Source: Thiobacillus thioparus DSM 505
Lineage (GTDB): Bacteria; Pseudomonadota; Gammaproteobacteria; Burkholderiales; Thiobacillaceae
Reading direction: 5' to 3'
Assembly: GCF_000373385.1 (NCBI RefSeq)
Contig: NZ_KB891330.1
Location: 118,857 to 182,856 of the forward strand
Length of the DNA: 64,000 bases
Below the pieces are notes generated by a model. It was given only the letters and a program-made list of their open reading frames with translations, had not been told where the DNA came from and made no database searches. Position numbers and translations under genes: made by a program. Positions 1 through 9,218 of this stretch are shown piece by piece. Position 1 is the first letter of the stretch. Every line of letters begins with the position of its first letter.

Positions 1-286
1 CGCTGTGAACCGGTACCCCTTCGTCGATGCGCGCGGTGACCGCGACCGCTTCTTCCTGTTTGTTGGAAAAACGATAGCCGTCGACCACGCCCACCTTGAT
101 GCCGCGCATTTTCACCGGGCTGCCGACCGCCAGGCCGTCAAGCGACTGTTCCTTGAAATAAATCGTGTACGTCTGATAGGCGATGGTGTCTGCCGCGCCC
201 GTCAACCACACGATGGCCAGGGTCAGCAGCGCAACCACGGCCAGCACCACCGCACCGACCAGTGTGTAGCGACCTTCAGTTTCCAT
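1..286 (-). CDS. MlaD/MCE-family lipid transport protein (3' end outside window)
   Basis: Reading the minus strand from an ATG at 286 gives METEGRYTLVGA, one strong N-terminal membrane helix, and then the start of an MCE domain with the typical 'LDGLAVGSPVKMRGIKVG' stretch. Only about 95 residues lie in the window. MCE proteins are substrate-binding subunits of phospholipid/hydrophobic-compound ABC transporters, anchored in the inner membrane and facing the periplasm. Its start overlaps the end of the upstream ATPase gene by 11 bases, so the two are probably translationally coupled. The call is secure; the exact substrate (phospholipid as in Mla, or another lipid) is not shown. Confidence 0.85.
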   Translation of the reverse strand, partial: METEGRYTLVGAVVLAVVALLTLAIVWLTGAADTIAYQTYTIYFKEQSLDGLAVGSPVKMRGIKVGVVDGYRFSNKQEEAVAVTARIDEGVPVHS

Positions 287-1043
287 GCTGGGTTTCTCCC
301 TCCGAGGCCCGCGCAGCAAAGTAGTCGTTGAGCCACGGATCGTCGATGTGCTTGAGTTCGGCCACCGTGCCGCTGCCGAGTACGCGGCCGTTCGACAGCA
401 CGATGACGCGGTCGATAATCGAGAACAGTGTATCCAAGTCGTGGGTGACGAGGAATATGGTAAGGCCAAGACTGTCGGCCAGCAGGCGGATCAGCGCGTC
501 GAAAGCGCGTGCGGAAATCGGGTCGAGGCCGGAAGTCGGCTCGTCGAGGAACAGCAATTCCGGATCGAGCGCCAGCGCGCGTGCCAGCGCCACCCTTTTG
601 CGCATGCCCCCGGAGAGCTCGCTCGGCCGCTTGTCCGCAGCATCCGGCGGCAGGCCGGCCAGCGCGAGCTTCAGCCGGGCCAGCCGGCGGCATGTGGCGT
701 GCGGCAGGTCGGTATGCTCGAACAGCGGTGTGGCGACGTTGTCCTCCACCGTGAGCGAGGAAAACAAGGCGCCATCCTGGAACAAGACACCAAAACGCCG
801 CCGCAACGCATTCATTTGTTGGGTCGTGCTGTCCAGGACCGATTGCCCGAACACTTCGATATGCCCGGCCTGCGGTCTCAACAGGCCGATGATTTCGCGC
901 AACAGCACCGATTTTCCGGTTCCGCTGCCGCCGATCAGTGCAATGACCTCGCCACGCGCAACAGACAGGCTGAGGCCGCGATGAATGCTGTGCCCGCCCA
1001 GCGTGGTCGAAACGTCACGGACCTCGATCACGGACTCGACCAT
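276..1043 (-). CDS. MlaF-like ABC transporter ATP-binding protein
   Basis: This 255-residue ABC ATPase has a Walker A motif GGSGTGKS near residues 38-45, the signature LSGGMRKR, Walker B LLFLDEPTSGLD and an H-loop THD. The SGGMRKRVALARALALDPELL pattern is that of MlaF/Ttg2A-type lipid transport ATPases. The start ATG (1043-1041) shares one base with the TGA of the permease gene (TGATG), and the 3' end overlaps the MlaD-like gene, so permease, ATPase and MCE subunit form one tightly packed operon. The reading frame stays open upstream of this ATG into the permease gene, but that part is only an out-of-frame reading of the permease. It should energise lipid movement between the membranes. Confidence 0.9.
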   Translation of the reverse strand: MVESVIEVRDVSTTLGGHSIHRGLSLSVARGEVIALIGGSGTGKSVLLREIIGLLRPQAGHIEVFGQSVLDSTTQQMNALRRRFGVLFQDGALFSSLTVEDNVATPLFEHTDLPHATCRRLARLKLALAGLPPDAADKRPSELSGGMRKRVALARALALDPELLFLDEPTSGLDPISARAFDALIRLLADSLGLTIFLVTHDLDTLFSIIDRVIVLSNGRVLGSGTVAELKHIDDPWLNDYFAARASEGETQHGN

Positions 1044-2137
1044 CAGATATCCAGCCGCACGAACGTCACGGCAAAAATGGCATTGAGAATGATGATGGCG
1101 ATCAGGCTCTGCACCACGGTGGAGGTCGTATTGGCACCGACACTGCGCGCGTCTCGGGTGACCGACAGGCCCATGCGGCAGGCGATCAGCGCGATGAACA
1201 TGGCGAACACCGGCGCCTTGCCGAGTCCCACCACCAGGGTTTTCAGCAGGATCACGTCGACCATCCGGTCCATGAACATGGAATACGAGATATCCAACTG
1301 TTGCTGCGCCACCAGCATGCCGCCGGCGATCCCGGCGATATCGCCGATGAACACCAGCAGCGGCATGGCGATCAGCAGCGCCAGCATGCGCGGGATCACC
1401 AGCACCGCCAGCGGCGACAGGCCGAGCGTGGTGATCGCATCGATCTCCTCGGTGACTTTCATGGTGCCGAGCTGCGCGGTGATGGCGGCGCCCGTGCGCC
1501 CGGCCACGAGAACGGCGACGATGACCGGCGAAATCTCGCGCATGATTGCCAGCAACAGGCCATCGACTACAAAGATGTTGGCGCCGTACTGCTGCGCCTG
1601 ATCGCCTAGCAAATAGGCGAATACCACGCCCAGCAGGAACAGCATGGCGGACACGATGGGAATCGCCCCGACGAACACCGAGCGCACTTGGGCCGCGAAT
1701 TCGCGCCACCGCCAGCTGCCGGGCTTGCCCAGCAATGCCAGCAGTTCGATGGATAGCCGGCCGATGAAATCCAGCAGGCCGAGCGCGTGCTTCGCCATCA
1801 CTTGCGCGCCACGCCCGGTCATCGCCAGCACGCTTTCGCGCCGGCGCTCGGGCTGCGCGGCCGAGGCCGCGCGGTGGCGGCTGACCAATTCCAGTATCGC
1901 CAGGTGCTGCGGCTGGAAGGCCTGCAACTCGGGCATCGAGTCGCTCGCCTGCGGACGGGCGGCGGCCAGCAGCAGCCACGCGCCGTTGGTATCGAGCTGG
2001 GTGACCCCCGCGCCGTTTATGGCACGCACGGTCTTGTCGCCGAGTGCCGGCAAGACCGATGCAGCGTCGGCGTGCCAGGCGCCGCTGACGACCAGCGTAC
2101 CCCGGGCCTCGTCGAAGTCCGCACGTGTTTCCGTCAC
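1043..2137 (-). CDS. MlaE-family ABC permease with N-terminal STAS domain
   Basis: The product has 364 residues. Roughly the first 100 form a STAS-like domain (SGAWHADAA, QLDTNGAWLLL), followed by the MlaE/YrbE permease with several membrane helices and the conserved stretches 'REISPVIVAVLVAGRTGAAITAQLGTM' (in part) and EEIDAITTLGLSPL. In E. coli the STAS protein MlaB is separate; here it is fused, as in many YrbE-type permeases. The start overlaps the end of metA by four bases (ATGA). Gene order permease, ATPase, MCE differs from mlaFEDCB, so this is a related but not identical lipid transporter. Confidence 0.88.
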   Translation of the reverse strand: MTETRADFDEARGTLVVSGAWHADAASVLPALGDKTVRAINGAGVTQLDTNGAWLLLAAARPQASDSMPELQAFQPQHLAILELVSRHRAASAAQPERRRESVLAMTGRGAQVMAKHALGLLDFIGRLSIELLALLGKPGSWRWREFAAQVRSVFVGAIPIVSAMLFLLGVVFAYLLGDQAQQYGANIFVVDGLLLAIMREISPVIVAVLVAGRTGAAITAQLGTMKVTEEIDAITTLGLSPLAVLVIPRMLALLIAMPLLVFIGDIAGIAGGMLVAQQQLDISYSMFMDRMVDVILLKTLVVGLGKAPVFAMFIALIACRMGLSVTRDARSVGANTTSTVVQSLIAIIILNAIFAVTFVRLDI

Positions 2138-3186
2138 GCCAGCCCTAAAGGATTGTTAGGATCGATGCCCGGCATGAAAGGCAGGCCGCGCTCGCGGTGG
2201 GTGACCTGGTAGACGCAGCCTATCCAGTTGCCGACCACGCCCTCGGCCGTGTCGTGCCAGGTATTGTCGAGCAGCGGCAGCACCTGCGCCTCGGGGAAGG
2301 TCAGCGTCTCGCCCGCCTGGGTGCGATTGCCGAACTCGGCCAGCAGGGCCTGCGCCTGGCGGCTGAAGTAGCGCTCGGGAAACGGGGGAAACGCGGGCAA
2401 CTTGCCCGCCGCAGCAAGCATCAGATCACGTTTGTATTCCTTCAGCAGCGAGACGGTGTCGTATTCGGGGTGTCCCTGGAAGAACACGGTACGCAGGCCA
2501 TCCCCGCTCACTGCCATGTGGACGCCGGCCTCCGCGCTTTCGACCAGCACCTTGACCCCGGCCGCCTCGAACTGCGTACGCGAGATGTCGTTCCAGCGCG
2601 AATGCGGCACGTCGAAACGCGTATTCACGTCGGCCACCAGCGGGTGGCGGGCGTCGGTCACGCGATGCTCGAACACGCCCCAGATCTTCCGTGGCTGCAT
2701 GATGCGTGCCTGGCCATGGCGGAACTGCATCACCGCGTGCGTGGCGAGACATGAACACAGCGTCGAGGTGACGTTGTCCCAGGCCCAGTCGATCACCTCG
2801 ATCAGCGGCTGCCAGAACGGCTCGTCGGCAAGGTCGGAATGGGTGACGTTGGCACCGGTGATGATGAGCGCATCCAGCCCTTTCTCACGAATCGCGTCGA
2901 AGCTTTCGTAATACTGCGCGATGTGCGATTGCGCTGCCTCGCCACGCGGCAGATTCGGCAGGGTGAAGGGATGCATGTAGAACTGCGCGATCGGGTTGGA
3001 TTCGCCGACCAGCCGATAGAACTGCCGCTCGGTCGCCTCCAGCGCCGCGTCCGGCATCATGTTCAGCAGGCCGACGTGCAGTTCGCGAATTTCCTGGTTG
3101 GCCGCGCGCTCGGTCGACAGCACCGTGATGCCGTCGCGGCGCAGGCGGTCGAAGGTGGGCAGGGCGTTGTGCGCGACCAGCGGCAT
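2134..3186 (-). CDS. metA: homoserine O-succinyltransferase (MetA family)
   Basis: This 350-residue protein belongs to the MetA family, which acylates homoserine in the first committed step of methionine synthesis in the cytoplasm. Seen in the sequence: NMMPDAALEATERQF near the N-terminus, the nucleophile region TLCSCLATHAVMQF (Cys146 aligns with the MetA catalytic Cys), and the catalytic His/Glu in FFQGHPEYD (His239, Glu241). The family uses succinyl-CoA or acetyl-CoA depending on active-site residues, and the choice cannot be fixed by eye. It lies 2 bases downstream of the P-loop ATPase gene and overlaps the Mla-like permease by 4 bases, an unusual pairing of methionine and lipid-transport genes in one transcript. 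metH is also in this window. Confidence 0.9.
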   Translation of the reverse strand: MPLVAHNALPTFDRLRRDGITVLSTERAANQEIRELHVGLLNMMPDAALEATERQFYRLVGESNPIAQFYMHPFTLPNLPRGEAAQSHIAQYYESFDAIREKGLDALIITGANVTHSDLADEPFWQPLIEVIDWAWDNVTSTLCSCLATHAVMQFRHGQARIMQPRKIWGVFEHRVTDARHPLVADVNTRFDVPHSRWNDISRTQFEAAGVKVLVESAEAGVHMAVSGDGLRTVFFQGHPEYDTVSLLKEYKRDLMLAAAGKLPAFPPFPERYFSRQAQALLAEFGNRTQAGETLTFPEAQVLPLLDNTWHDTAEGVVGNWIGCVYQVTHRERGLPFMPGIDPNNPLGLA

Positions 3187-3188
3187 CG

Positions 3189-4040
3189 TCAGTCCTTCTT
3201 GCGCGCAACGGCGGACTCGACCAGTGCGAGGAAATCGCGTTCGTCGCGCACCTGGGCCACCTCCTGCGAGGTCACCGTATAGCCGTGCGGCCTGGCGATC
3301 GCCTCGTAGCGGGGAATGCGCGAATGGAACAGGCGCGGGAACACCCAGCGGGCAAAGTCGTCGGGCTCGATCTGCGCCACGAACTCGATGTCCTTTTCCT
3401 TCAGATAGAGCGGCAACTGTTCGGCGAGGAAGGTTGGGCGGAAATACAGCGGCTTGGGATCGGACTGCGCGCGCTTGATCAACGTGTCCTCCTCTTCGCG
3501 GGTCGTGGTCTGGATATAGAGGATCAGCGTATGCTCGGCAAGCAGTTCGACCACGCCGGGCTCGTCCAGCTCACACAGGCTACCGCCGACGTCGTTGACG
3601 AAGTGATGATAACCGTAGATTTCCTGGCCCTTGCGGATAAACGCCGGCACGTCGCGCATGGCGGCGATTTCGCCATCGCGGTAGGCCGCCTGGCGTCGCG
3701 AGAACTCGTCGAGCGAGAGCCCGCCCCATTCCGGCCCCCCGAGCTTGCCGACGAACGTCAGCACCGGGCCGAGATCGTGGATCTTGATGTTGTTCTTGAT
3801 GTCGATCCAGTCGTTGCGCAGCAGTTCGCGCAAAAATGGCACGCTCATCGCCTGCTGCTTGATCAGGTCGAGGATGGGTTCGTCGAGGTAGCGCGTGCCG
3901 ATGCGGTAGTCGCCGGAAAAATGGAACCAGTCGTGGCCGCGCAGCATGCTCGAGATATGCGTCTTGCCGACGCCGGACATGCCGAGCAGGGTAATGCGCT
4001 TGGTCGGCCAGGCGCGGAAGGCTTCAGGTGTAAAGTGCAT
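3189..4040 (-). CDS. P-loop ATPase of unknown role
   Basis: The 283-residue product starts MHFTPEAFRAWPTKRITLLGMSGVGKTHIS, with a clear Walker A motif (GMSGVGKT) close to the N-terminus. It has no membrane helices. The layout, a P-loop followed by mixed alpha/beta sequence and a possible base-binding TTTREEED stretch, resembles small-molecule kinases or AAA-like NTPases, but no family was recognised. The ATG at 4040 is preferred over an upstream in-frame ATG at 4121 because the 4121 start would lie inside the terminator hairpin at 4092-4134. It is followed after 2 bases by metA, so co-transcription is likely; whether it acts in methionine metabolism is unknown. Confidence 0.75.
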   Translation of the reverse strand: MHFTPEAFRAWPTKRITLLGMSGVGKTHISSMLRGHDWFHFSGDYRIGTRYLDEPILDLIKQQAMSVPFLRELLRNDWIDIKNNIKIHDLGPVLTFVGKLGGPEWGGLSLDEFSRRQAAYRDGEIAAMRDVPAFIRKGQEIYGYHHFVNDVGGSLCELDEPGVVELLAEHTLILYIQTTTREEEDTLIKRAQSDPKPLYFRPTFLAEQLPLYLKEKDIEFVAQIEPDDFARWVFPRLFHSRIPRYEAIARPHGYTVTSQEVAQVRDERDFLALVESAVARKKD

Positions 4041-4091
4041 GGGGTCGGTTTTCTTGAGGCTAGCGCGAAGCCTACCGAAAAGCCACCCAAT

Positions 4092-4134
4092 AAAAAAGGG
4101 CGCCGGAATGCCGGACGGCATTCCGGCGCCCTTT
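4092..4134 (-). terminator. strong intrinsic terminator after the chemoreceptor gene
   Basis: An 18-bp perfect inverted repeat (arms 4095-4112 and 4117-4134, loop GGAC) is followed on the minus strand by a run of six T. It lies 18 bases past the stop of the methyl-accepting chemotaxis gene and separates it from the P-loop ATPase/metA operon. Confidence 0.9.
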
Positions 4135-4151
4135 CCCTGCCGCGACGACCG

Positions 4152-5312
4152 TCAGGCCGCGACGCGGAACGCCGCCATCGAACTGCTGAGTTGCCCCGAT
4201 TGCGCCTTCAACGACTGGGCCGCCGCGCTGAGCTGAACGACCAGCGAGGCGTTTTGCTGCGTCATCGTATCGAGTTGCGAAATAGCCTGGTTCATCTGGC
4301 CGATGTCATTGTTCTGCGATTGCCCGGCATCGGCGATGTTGACGATCAGTTCCGACATGCGCTCCACACTCTCGAAAATCTCCTGCATCGTGCGCTTGGC
4401 GTCGTGTACCAGCTTCGACCCGGTCTCGACCCGCTCAGTCGAGGCGTCGATCAGCGCCTTGATCTCGCGCGCCGCGCTTGAACTGCTTTGGGCCAGCGCG
4501 CGCACCTCGGACGCGACCACGGCAAAACCGCGCCCGCTGTCGCCCGCACGGGCCGCCTCGACCGCCGCATTCAACGCAAGAATATTGGTCTGGAAGGCGA
4601 TGCTGTCGATCACCCCGACGATCTCGCCAATGCGGGCGGCCCCATCGTGAATTTCAGTCATTTGCACCACCACGTCCTGCATCGTCTGCGAGCCGAGCAA
4701 GGCCACCTTGCTCGACTGCGCGACCACATCGCGGGCTTCCTGCGTGCTTTGCGAATTGCTGCGCACCGTCCCGGCAAGCAGCTGCATCGAGCTCGACGTC
4801 TGCTGCAACGCGCTGGCCTGGCTCTCGGTTCGGGAAGACAGATCGGTATTCCCGCTGGCGATCTCCTCGGATGCACTGTTGACGCCTTCCACGGTCTGGC
4901 GCACCTCGAGCACCATGGCGCGCAGCTTCTTCCGCATCGAATTGAGCTCGCTCCGCAGCCAGGAGATCTCATCCTTGCCGGGGGAACTGATCGCGGTCTC
5001 GAGGTCGCCACCTGCAACCCGCGCCACGCATTGCACCGTGGATTCCACCGAATCCTTGATACTCCTGCGAATCGCCCAGCCTGCCAGCAGCGCAAACCCG
5101 ACGCCCGCACAAGTGATCAAACCGATCACCCATTCCGCTTCCGATCCCGAAGCGGTTCCGGACACGCCGACCATGGATGAATGCTGCAGTGCAGCAGCCC
5201 TGTTTTGCAGCGACCAGATCGCGCTTGCTCCCAACACGCCGACCACCGCAGCCATGACCCAGAATCCGATCATGACCCGGCGCACCAAACTGACCTCACG
5301 AATCCATTCCAC
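4152..5312 (-). CDS. methyl-accepting chemotaxis protein, short-sensor type
   Basis: The 386-residue protein has a first membrane helix (about residues 12-32), a periplasmic loop of only about 25 residues, a second helix (about 60-80), a HAMP-like linker (about 80-135) and a full signalling domain. The conserved hairpin tip is IDSIAFQTNILALNAAVEA followed by GRGFAVVASEVRALAQ. Such receptors dock CheW/CheA at the inner membrane. The loop is too short for a normal ligand-binding domain, so it may sense through the membrane, through the HAMP region or via partners. No che genes are nearby. A terminator follows directly. Confidence 0.9.
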   Translation of the reverse strand: MEWIREVSLVRRVMIGFWVMAAVVGVLGASAIWSLQNRAAALQHSSMVGVSGTASGSEAEWVIGLITCAGVGFALLAGWAIRRSIKDSVESTVQCVARVAGGDLETAISSPGKDEISWLRSELNSMRKKLRAMVLEVRQTVEGVNSASEEIASGNTDLSSRTESQASALQQTSSSMQLLAGTVRSNSQSTQEARDVVAQSSKVALLGSQTMQDVVVQMTEIHDGAARIGEIVGVIDSIAFQTNILALNAAVEAARAGDSGRGFAVVASEVRALAQSSSSAAREIKALIDASTERVETGSKLVHDAKRTMQEIFESVERMSELIVNIADAGQSQNNDIGQMNQAISQLDTMTQQNASLVVQLSAAAQSLKAQSGQLSSSMAAFRVAA

Positions 5313-5731
5313 AGCAGTACCCCTGTTTTTCTATCAAGTTGAGCGGCGGGCAGGCGTGGATACTTGCCTGCACTTGACAGCGTTATCGGTGGCACACGAA
5401 CCGGCTGAAGCGTACTAAGCAAACACCCTAACCGCCCCCGTAAAACTCCGTATCCGCTGGATGGTGCGTCGCATCCGCGTATATCGCTCCTTCCCGGGAC
5501 AGCCACCCTCCGGCAGTCCACCGTGGTGCATGCACGCCATCGGCCGCACCAATTCAGACCACAAGCCAGCCGTCGTCCTCTTTCACCGCGATGCATGCCA
5601 CGCCAATACAAGGTCGCGGCATCCATTCCGCATGCCTGATGTCGATGGCACAGCTATTGCTTTCTTATGTTCAACAGGTATAGCGGCGCCTTGCCGTCTG
5701 CATTGACCGCAGGAGGCCAGGGTGCTCCGAT

Positions 5732-5794
5732 TCCGCCAACAAGCGGAGGCCCCGGGCAAAAGCCCAGGAGTACGCGTCCCTGCGCTCCCGGGAC
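5732..5794 (+). promoter_or_regulatory. candidate structured leader upstream of the GGDEF-EAL gene
   Basis: Within the gene-poor stretch 5313-5825, three small stem-loops stand in a row on the plus strand: TCCGC/GCGGA (5732-5747), GGGC-AAAA-GCCC (5754-5765) and GTCCC/GGGAC (5776-5794). They are followed by a Shine-Dalgarno sequence (CACGGAG) and an ATG at 5826. I compared the stretch by eye with the c-di-GMP riboswitch class I pattern and did not find its conserved core. It could be an unrecognised RNA element or chance folding. The rest of 5313-5731 shows no supported gene and should contain the divergent promoters. Confidence 0.3.
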
Positions 5795-5825
5795 CTGCAC
5801 ATCTGACATCTCCACGGAGTACACC

Positions 5826-5933
5826 ATGCGCCCGAACCGCCTGCTGAAGCGATTGTTCGCCACCGGCACCCTGCCGGCGGATGGTCACGCCTTCTGGTTC
5901 ACGCCACGACGCTTCCCCGCATTCCATGAATAG
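5826..5933 (+). CDS. possible 35-residue leader peptide
   Basis: An ATG at 5826 sits seven bases after a good Shine-Dalgarno sequence (GGAG at 5816-5819) and opens a 35-codon frame, MRPNRLLKRLF to FPAFHE, ending in TAG at 5931-5933. It overlaps the most plausible start of the GGDEF-EAL gene (ATG 5926), which itself has no visible Shine-Dalgarno sequence. Translation of the small frame could therefore deliver ribosomes to the main gene. The alternative is that this is the true N-terminus of the GGDEF-EAL protein, separated by another frameshift. No similarity to a known leader peptide was recognised. Confidence 0.35.
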   Translation: MRPNRLLKRLFATGTLPADGHAFWFTPRRFPAFHE

Positions 5934-8096
5934 GTTCGAACGCCTGCAGCCTGTCGAGCCGGACGTGACGGACCCCGCGGCGCCGCTCGACGTCACGCGC
6001 CTGCTCACCACCATCACCGACAATCTGGTCGGGATGATCTACCGCTGCCGCATCGATGCCATCTGGACGATGGAATACGTCAGCGAAGGCTGCCACAAGC
6101 TCACCGGCTATCGCCCCGACGAGCTGGTGTTCAACAACCGCGTGTCCTATGACCAGATGACCCTGCCCGAGGATCGCGAACATGTCGGCCGCACGATCCG
6201 CGCCGCCCTCGCGGTCAACGAGGCCTTCGACGTGGAATATCGCATTCGCCGTGCCGACGGCCAGATTCGCTGGGTTCTGGAGCGCGGTGTCGGGCTGCAC
6301 GATCAACGCGGCCACTTGTCCTGGATCGAAGGTTTCATCCAGGACATCTCCGAACGCATGGCCGCCAACGAAGCACTGCACGAAGCGGTGCGGCGCTATC
6401 GCAGCATTTTCGAGCACGCCACCGAGGGGATCTTCCAGACCACGCCGGAAGGCCGCTACCTCAATGCCAATCCGGCGCTCGCACGCATCTACGGTCACGC
6501 CTCGCCGGGCGAACTGGTCGCGCACCTGCACGACATCCAGCGTCAACTCTATGTGCTGCCGGAACGGCGCGCCGAATTCGTGCGGCTGATGCAGACGCAT
6601 GGCGTGGTACGCAATTTCGAATCGCAGGTCTACCGGCGCGACGGCCACATCATCTGGATTTCCGAGAATGCGCGCGCGGTGCGCGATGCCGACGGCAGCG
6701 TGCAATTCTTCGAAGGCACCGTGGTCGACATCACCGAGCGCAAGCAGCACGAAGCCGTGCTCGAGCACCAGGCCAGCCATGACAGCCTGACCGGTCTGCC
6801 CAACCGGTCGCTGCTGCGCGACCGCATCGAACAGGCCATCGTCAAGGCGCAGCGCGACAATCATCTGGTGGCGGTGGTGTTCGTCGATCTCGATCATTTC
6901 AAGCTGATCAACGACAGCCTCGGCCACCATGTCGGCGACCGGCTGCTGCTGGAAGTCGCCGACCGCCTCATCGCCTGCGTCCGCAGCCACGACAGCGTGG
7001 CGCGCCAGGGCGGCGACGAGTTCGTCCTGGTCCTCACCGAGCTGCACGAGGAAAATGAAATCCTCGCCATCGTCAGCCGCCTGCTGGAAATCATTTCGCG
7101 GCCCTGGATGGACGAGGGGCAGGAATACGGGCTCAGCTGCAGCGTCGGCATCAGCTGCTACCCGCAGGATGGCGGCGATCCGGACGCCCTCCTGCGTTGC
7201 GCCGACGCCGCCATGTACAAGGCCAAGGAATCCGGCCGCAGCACCTATCACTTCTACACGCCCGAGCTGAACCTGGCGATCAGCGAACGCCTCGAACTGG
7301 AAAACAGCCTGCGCCACGCGCTGGAACGCGAGGAATTCCGCGTCTACTACCAGCCCCGCATCGACGTCGCCAGCGGCCGCATCATCGGCGCAGAAGCCCT
7401 GATTCGCTGGGACTGTCCGGCAAGGGCATCATCCCGCCCGACAGCTTCATCTCGATCGCCGAGGAAACCGGGCTGATCATTCCGATTGGGCGATGGATCC
7501 TGGAGGAGGCCTGCCGCCAGAACAGCGCCTGGCAGCGCGCCGGACTGCCGCCCATCAACGTGTCGGTGAACCTGTCGCCCATCCAGTTCCGCCATACCGG
7601 GCTGGTGCAGTCAGTGGACTCCGCCCTGGCGCAGGCGGGGCTCGACCCGGCCTTCCTGGAACTGGAGCTGACCGAGTCCTTCGTCATGCACGATGCCGAA
7701 CGCATCAATGTCGCCATGAAGGCGTTGAAGACGCTGGGCGTCGACATTGCGGTGGACGATTTCGGCACCGGCTATTCCAGCCTCAGCTATCTCAAGCGTT
7801 TTCCCGTCGACCGCCTCAAGGTCGACAAGAGCTTCGTGCGCGACATCGACAGCGACCCCGACGATGCCGCCATCGTGCGGGCCATCATCACGCTCGGCCA
7901 TGCGCTCGGGCTCAAGGTGGTGGCCGAAGGCGTGGAAACCCTTGCACACCTCGAATTCCTGCGCCAGCACGGTTGCGACGAGCTGCAGGGCTACTACTTC
8001 AGCCGACCGATCCCCGCGCTCGAAATGGAAGCCCTGCTGTGCGCCCGCGACACCAGCCAAACTGACATGAACCCACCGAATGACCATGAACCGTAA
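5926..8096 (+). pseudogene. PAS-PAS-GGDEF-EAL c-di-GMP protein, interrupted by one frameshift
   Basis: From the ATG at 5926 the product reads through a PAS domain (about residues 30-145), a second PAS/PAC domain (about 155-285), a GGDEF domain with intact RQGGDEF and the upstream RxxD inhibitory site (RSHD), and the start of an EAL domain (GAEALIRWD). The frame is lost at 7411-7421, where CCGGCAAG would need one more G to give DCPGKGIIPPDSF. The EAL domain then continues in the next frame to 8096 with NVSVNLSP, ELTES, DDFGTGYSS, KVDKSFVRD, AEGVET and QGYYFSRP. With one base restored it would be about 723 residues and plausibly active as cyclase and/or phosphodiesterase. It is either a recent frameshift mutation or a sequencing error. 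The stop overlaps the next gene. Confidence 0.85.
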
Positions 8097-8949
8097 CGAC
8101 CTGTGCCTTACCGGCGCCTTGCGCGATCTGTCACGACGCTACTTCGCTCCCCAGGCCGACATGGCGGCCGCCCCCGCGCCGGTTCCCAACGCCTATCTCG
8201 GCGTGTGGCGCCGCAGCCTGCTGGAAACCGCCGATCTGCGCGACACGCACAGCCACGTCTTCTGGCTGCAGACGCCGCGCTGGCACGCCGACCTGCGCCT
8301 CCCCACCGGGCGGCCGGACTTTTCCGGCGTCCGCAGCCTTGCCGAATGCAGCGAGATCCAGCTGGCCTGGCTGGCGCGCCAGCAGGGGTTTTGCGGCGTC
8401 ACCCAGATCGATGGCACACACTGCACCTGGCATCGCCAAATGGACTTTCAGCCTGCCAACGGCAGCCGCGACATCGGCCGCATGGTCTTCGACGGCGAAT
8501 GCCTGACCGAAACCGGCATCGAGACCGACTACTTGGAGACGTGGGAACGCCTGCCGCCCAGCCGGGGCGGCACCGCCGCGCTCGAACTCGTGATGGAAGC
8601 GGGCGAGCCCCCCATCCGCCCGACCTGGCTGCTCGTCGCCGGGGCCTGTTTCATGTATGTACAGGGCCGCCCCTATCCACTGTCCGATGCACCCGACCTG
8701 CCGCACCTCATCGCACGGATGCAGCCATCGCATGCGCAATTGCTCGACTGGCTGAATGTCGAGATCAGCTTCGGCTATCGCATGGGACCGAACCCCTGGC
8801 GTATCGAACATTCCACCCTGCCGTTTCGTGAAGAAGCCTTCCTTACCCGCCCCGGCGCCATCCGCCGCCTGGGCTACCAGATCGCCGTCGAAGGCAGCCG
8901 CGAACGGCGCTGGCGGATACTGAACTGGAGCCTGGGCGCTGCGCTCTGA
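8080..8949 (+). CDS. conserved protein of unknown function, coupled to the GGDEF-EAL gene
   Basis: This 289-residue soluble protein begins MTMNRNDLCLTGALRDL and overlaps the 3' end of the GGDEF-EAL gene by 17 bases, which implies translational coupling. It contains YLGVWRRSLLET, VFWLQTPRWHADLRLP, CTWHRQMDFQP, DIGRMVFDGECLTETGI and DYLETWERL. Alternating hydrophobic segments with many Trp and His suggest a beta-barrel or lipocalin-like fold. The pattern vaguely recalls the HRI1 family of fungi, but that is a weak impression. It has no signal peptide or membrane helix. Because of the coupling it may work with c-di-GMP signalling, but nothing in the sequence proves this. Confidence 0.75.
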   Translation: MTMNRNDLCLTGALRDLSRRYFAPQADMAAAPAPVPNAYLGVWRRSLLETADLRDTHSHVFWLQTPRWHADLRLPTGRPDFSGVRSLAECSEIQLAWLARQQGFCGVTQIDGTHCTWHRQMDFQPANGSRDIGRMVFDGECLTETGIETDYLETWERLPPSRGGTAALELVMEAGEPPIRPTWLLVAGACFMYVQGRPYPLSDAPDLPHLIARMQPSHAQLLDWLNVEISFGYRMGPNPWRIEHSTLPFREEAFLTRPGAIRRLGYQIAVEGSRERRWRILNWSLGAAL

Positions 8950-9218
8950 GGGCGAAACGACACGCGGACCCGCCGTGTACGAGGCGAGACTCCGTGCATT
9001 TCCGATTCGATTCCAGAATGTTCACCGACATACAGCAGTATGTTGCCGGCCCGAAGCAGACTCGCACAATATTCCTGAACGCCTTTTCCACGCCGGCTCT
9101 AGCAAGGTTAGAGAGTTCGCTCTCGCAAGCGGCAATTCCTCTATTCCGGCGTGCTTCGTGTATTTTCCTTTTTGGCAATTCGAGCGGCATCTGCGCGTAA
9201 GCCTCGTCGAGACCTCGA

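Noticed and set aside
276..1979. One long minus-strand frame covering the MlaF-like ATPase and more
   Set aside because: Residues upstream of the ATG at 1043 are an out-of-frame reading of the permease gene; the ATPase starts at 1043.
5700..5825. c-di-GMP class I (GEMM) riboswitch
   Set aside because: The conserved GEMM core and tetraloop pattern are absent, although stems are present.
9111..9124. GAGAG-TTCG-CTCTC hairpin as terminator
   Set aside because: The stem is short and has no T run on either strand; it may be chance.
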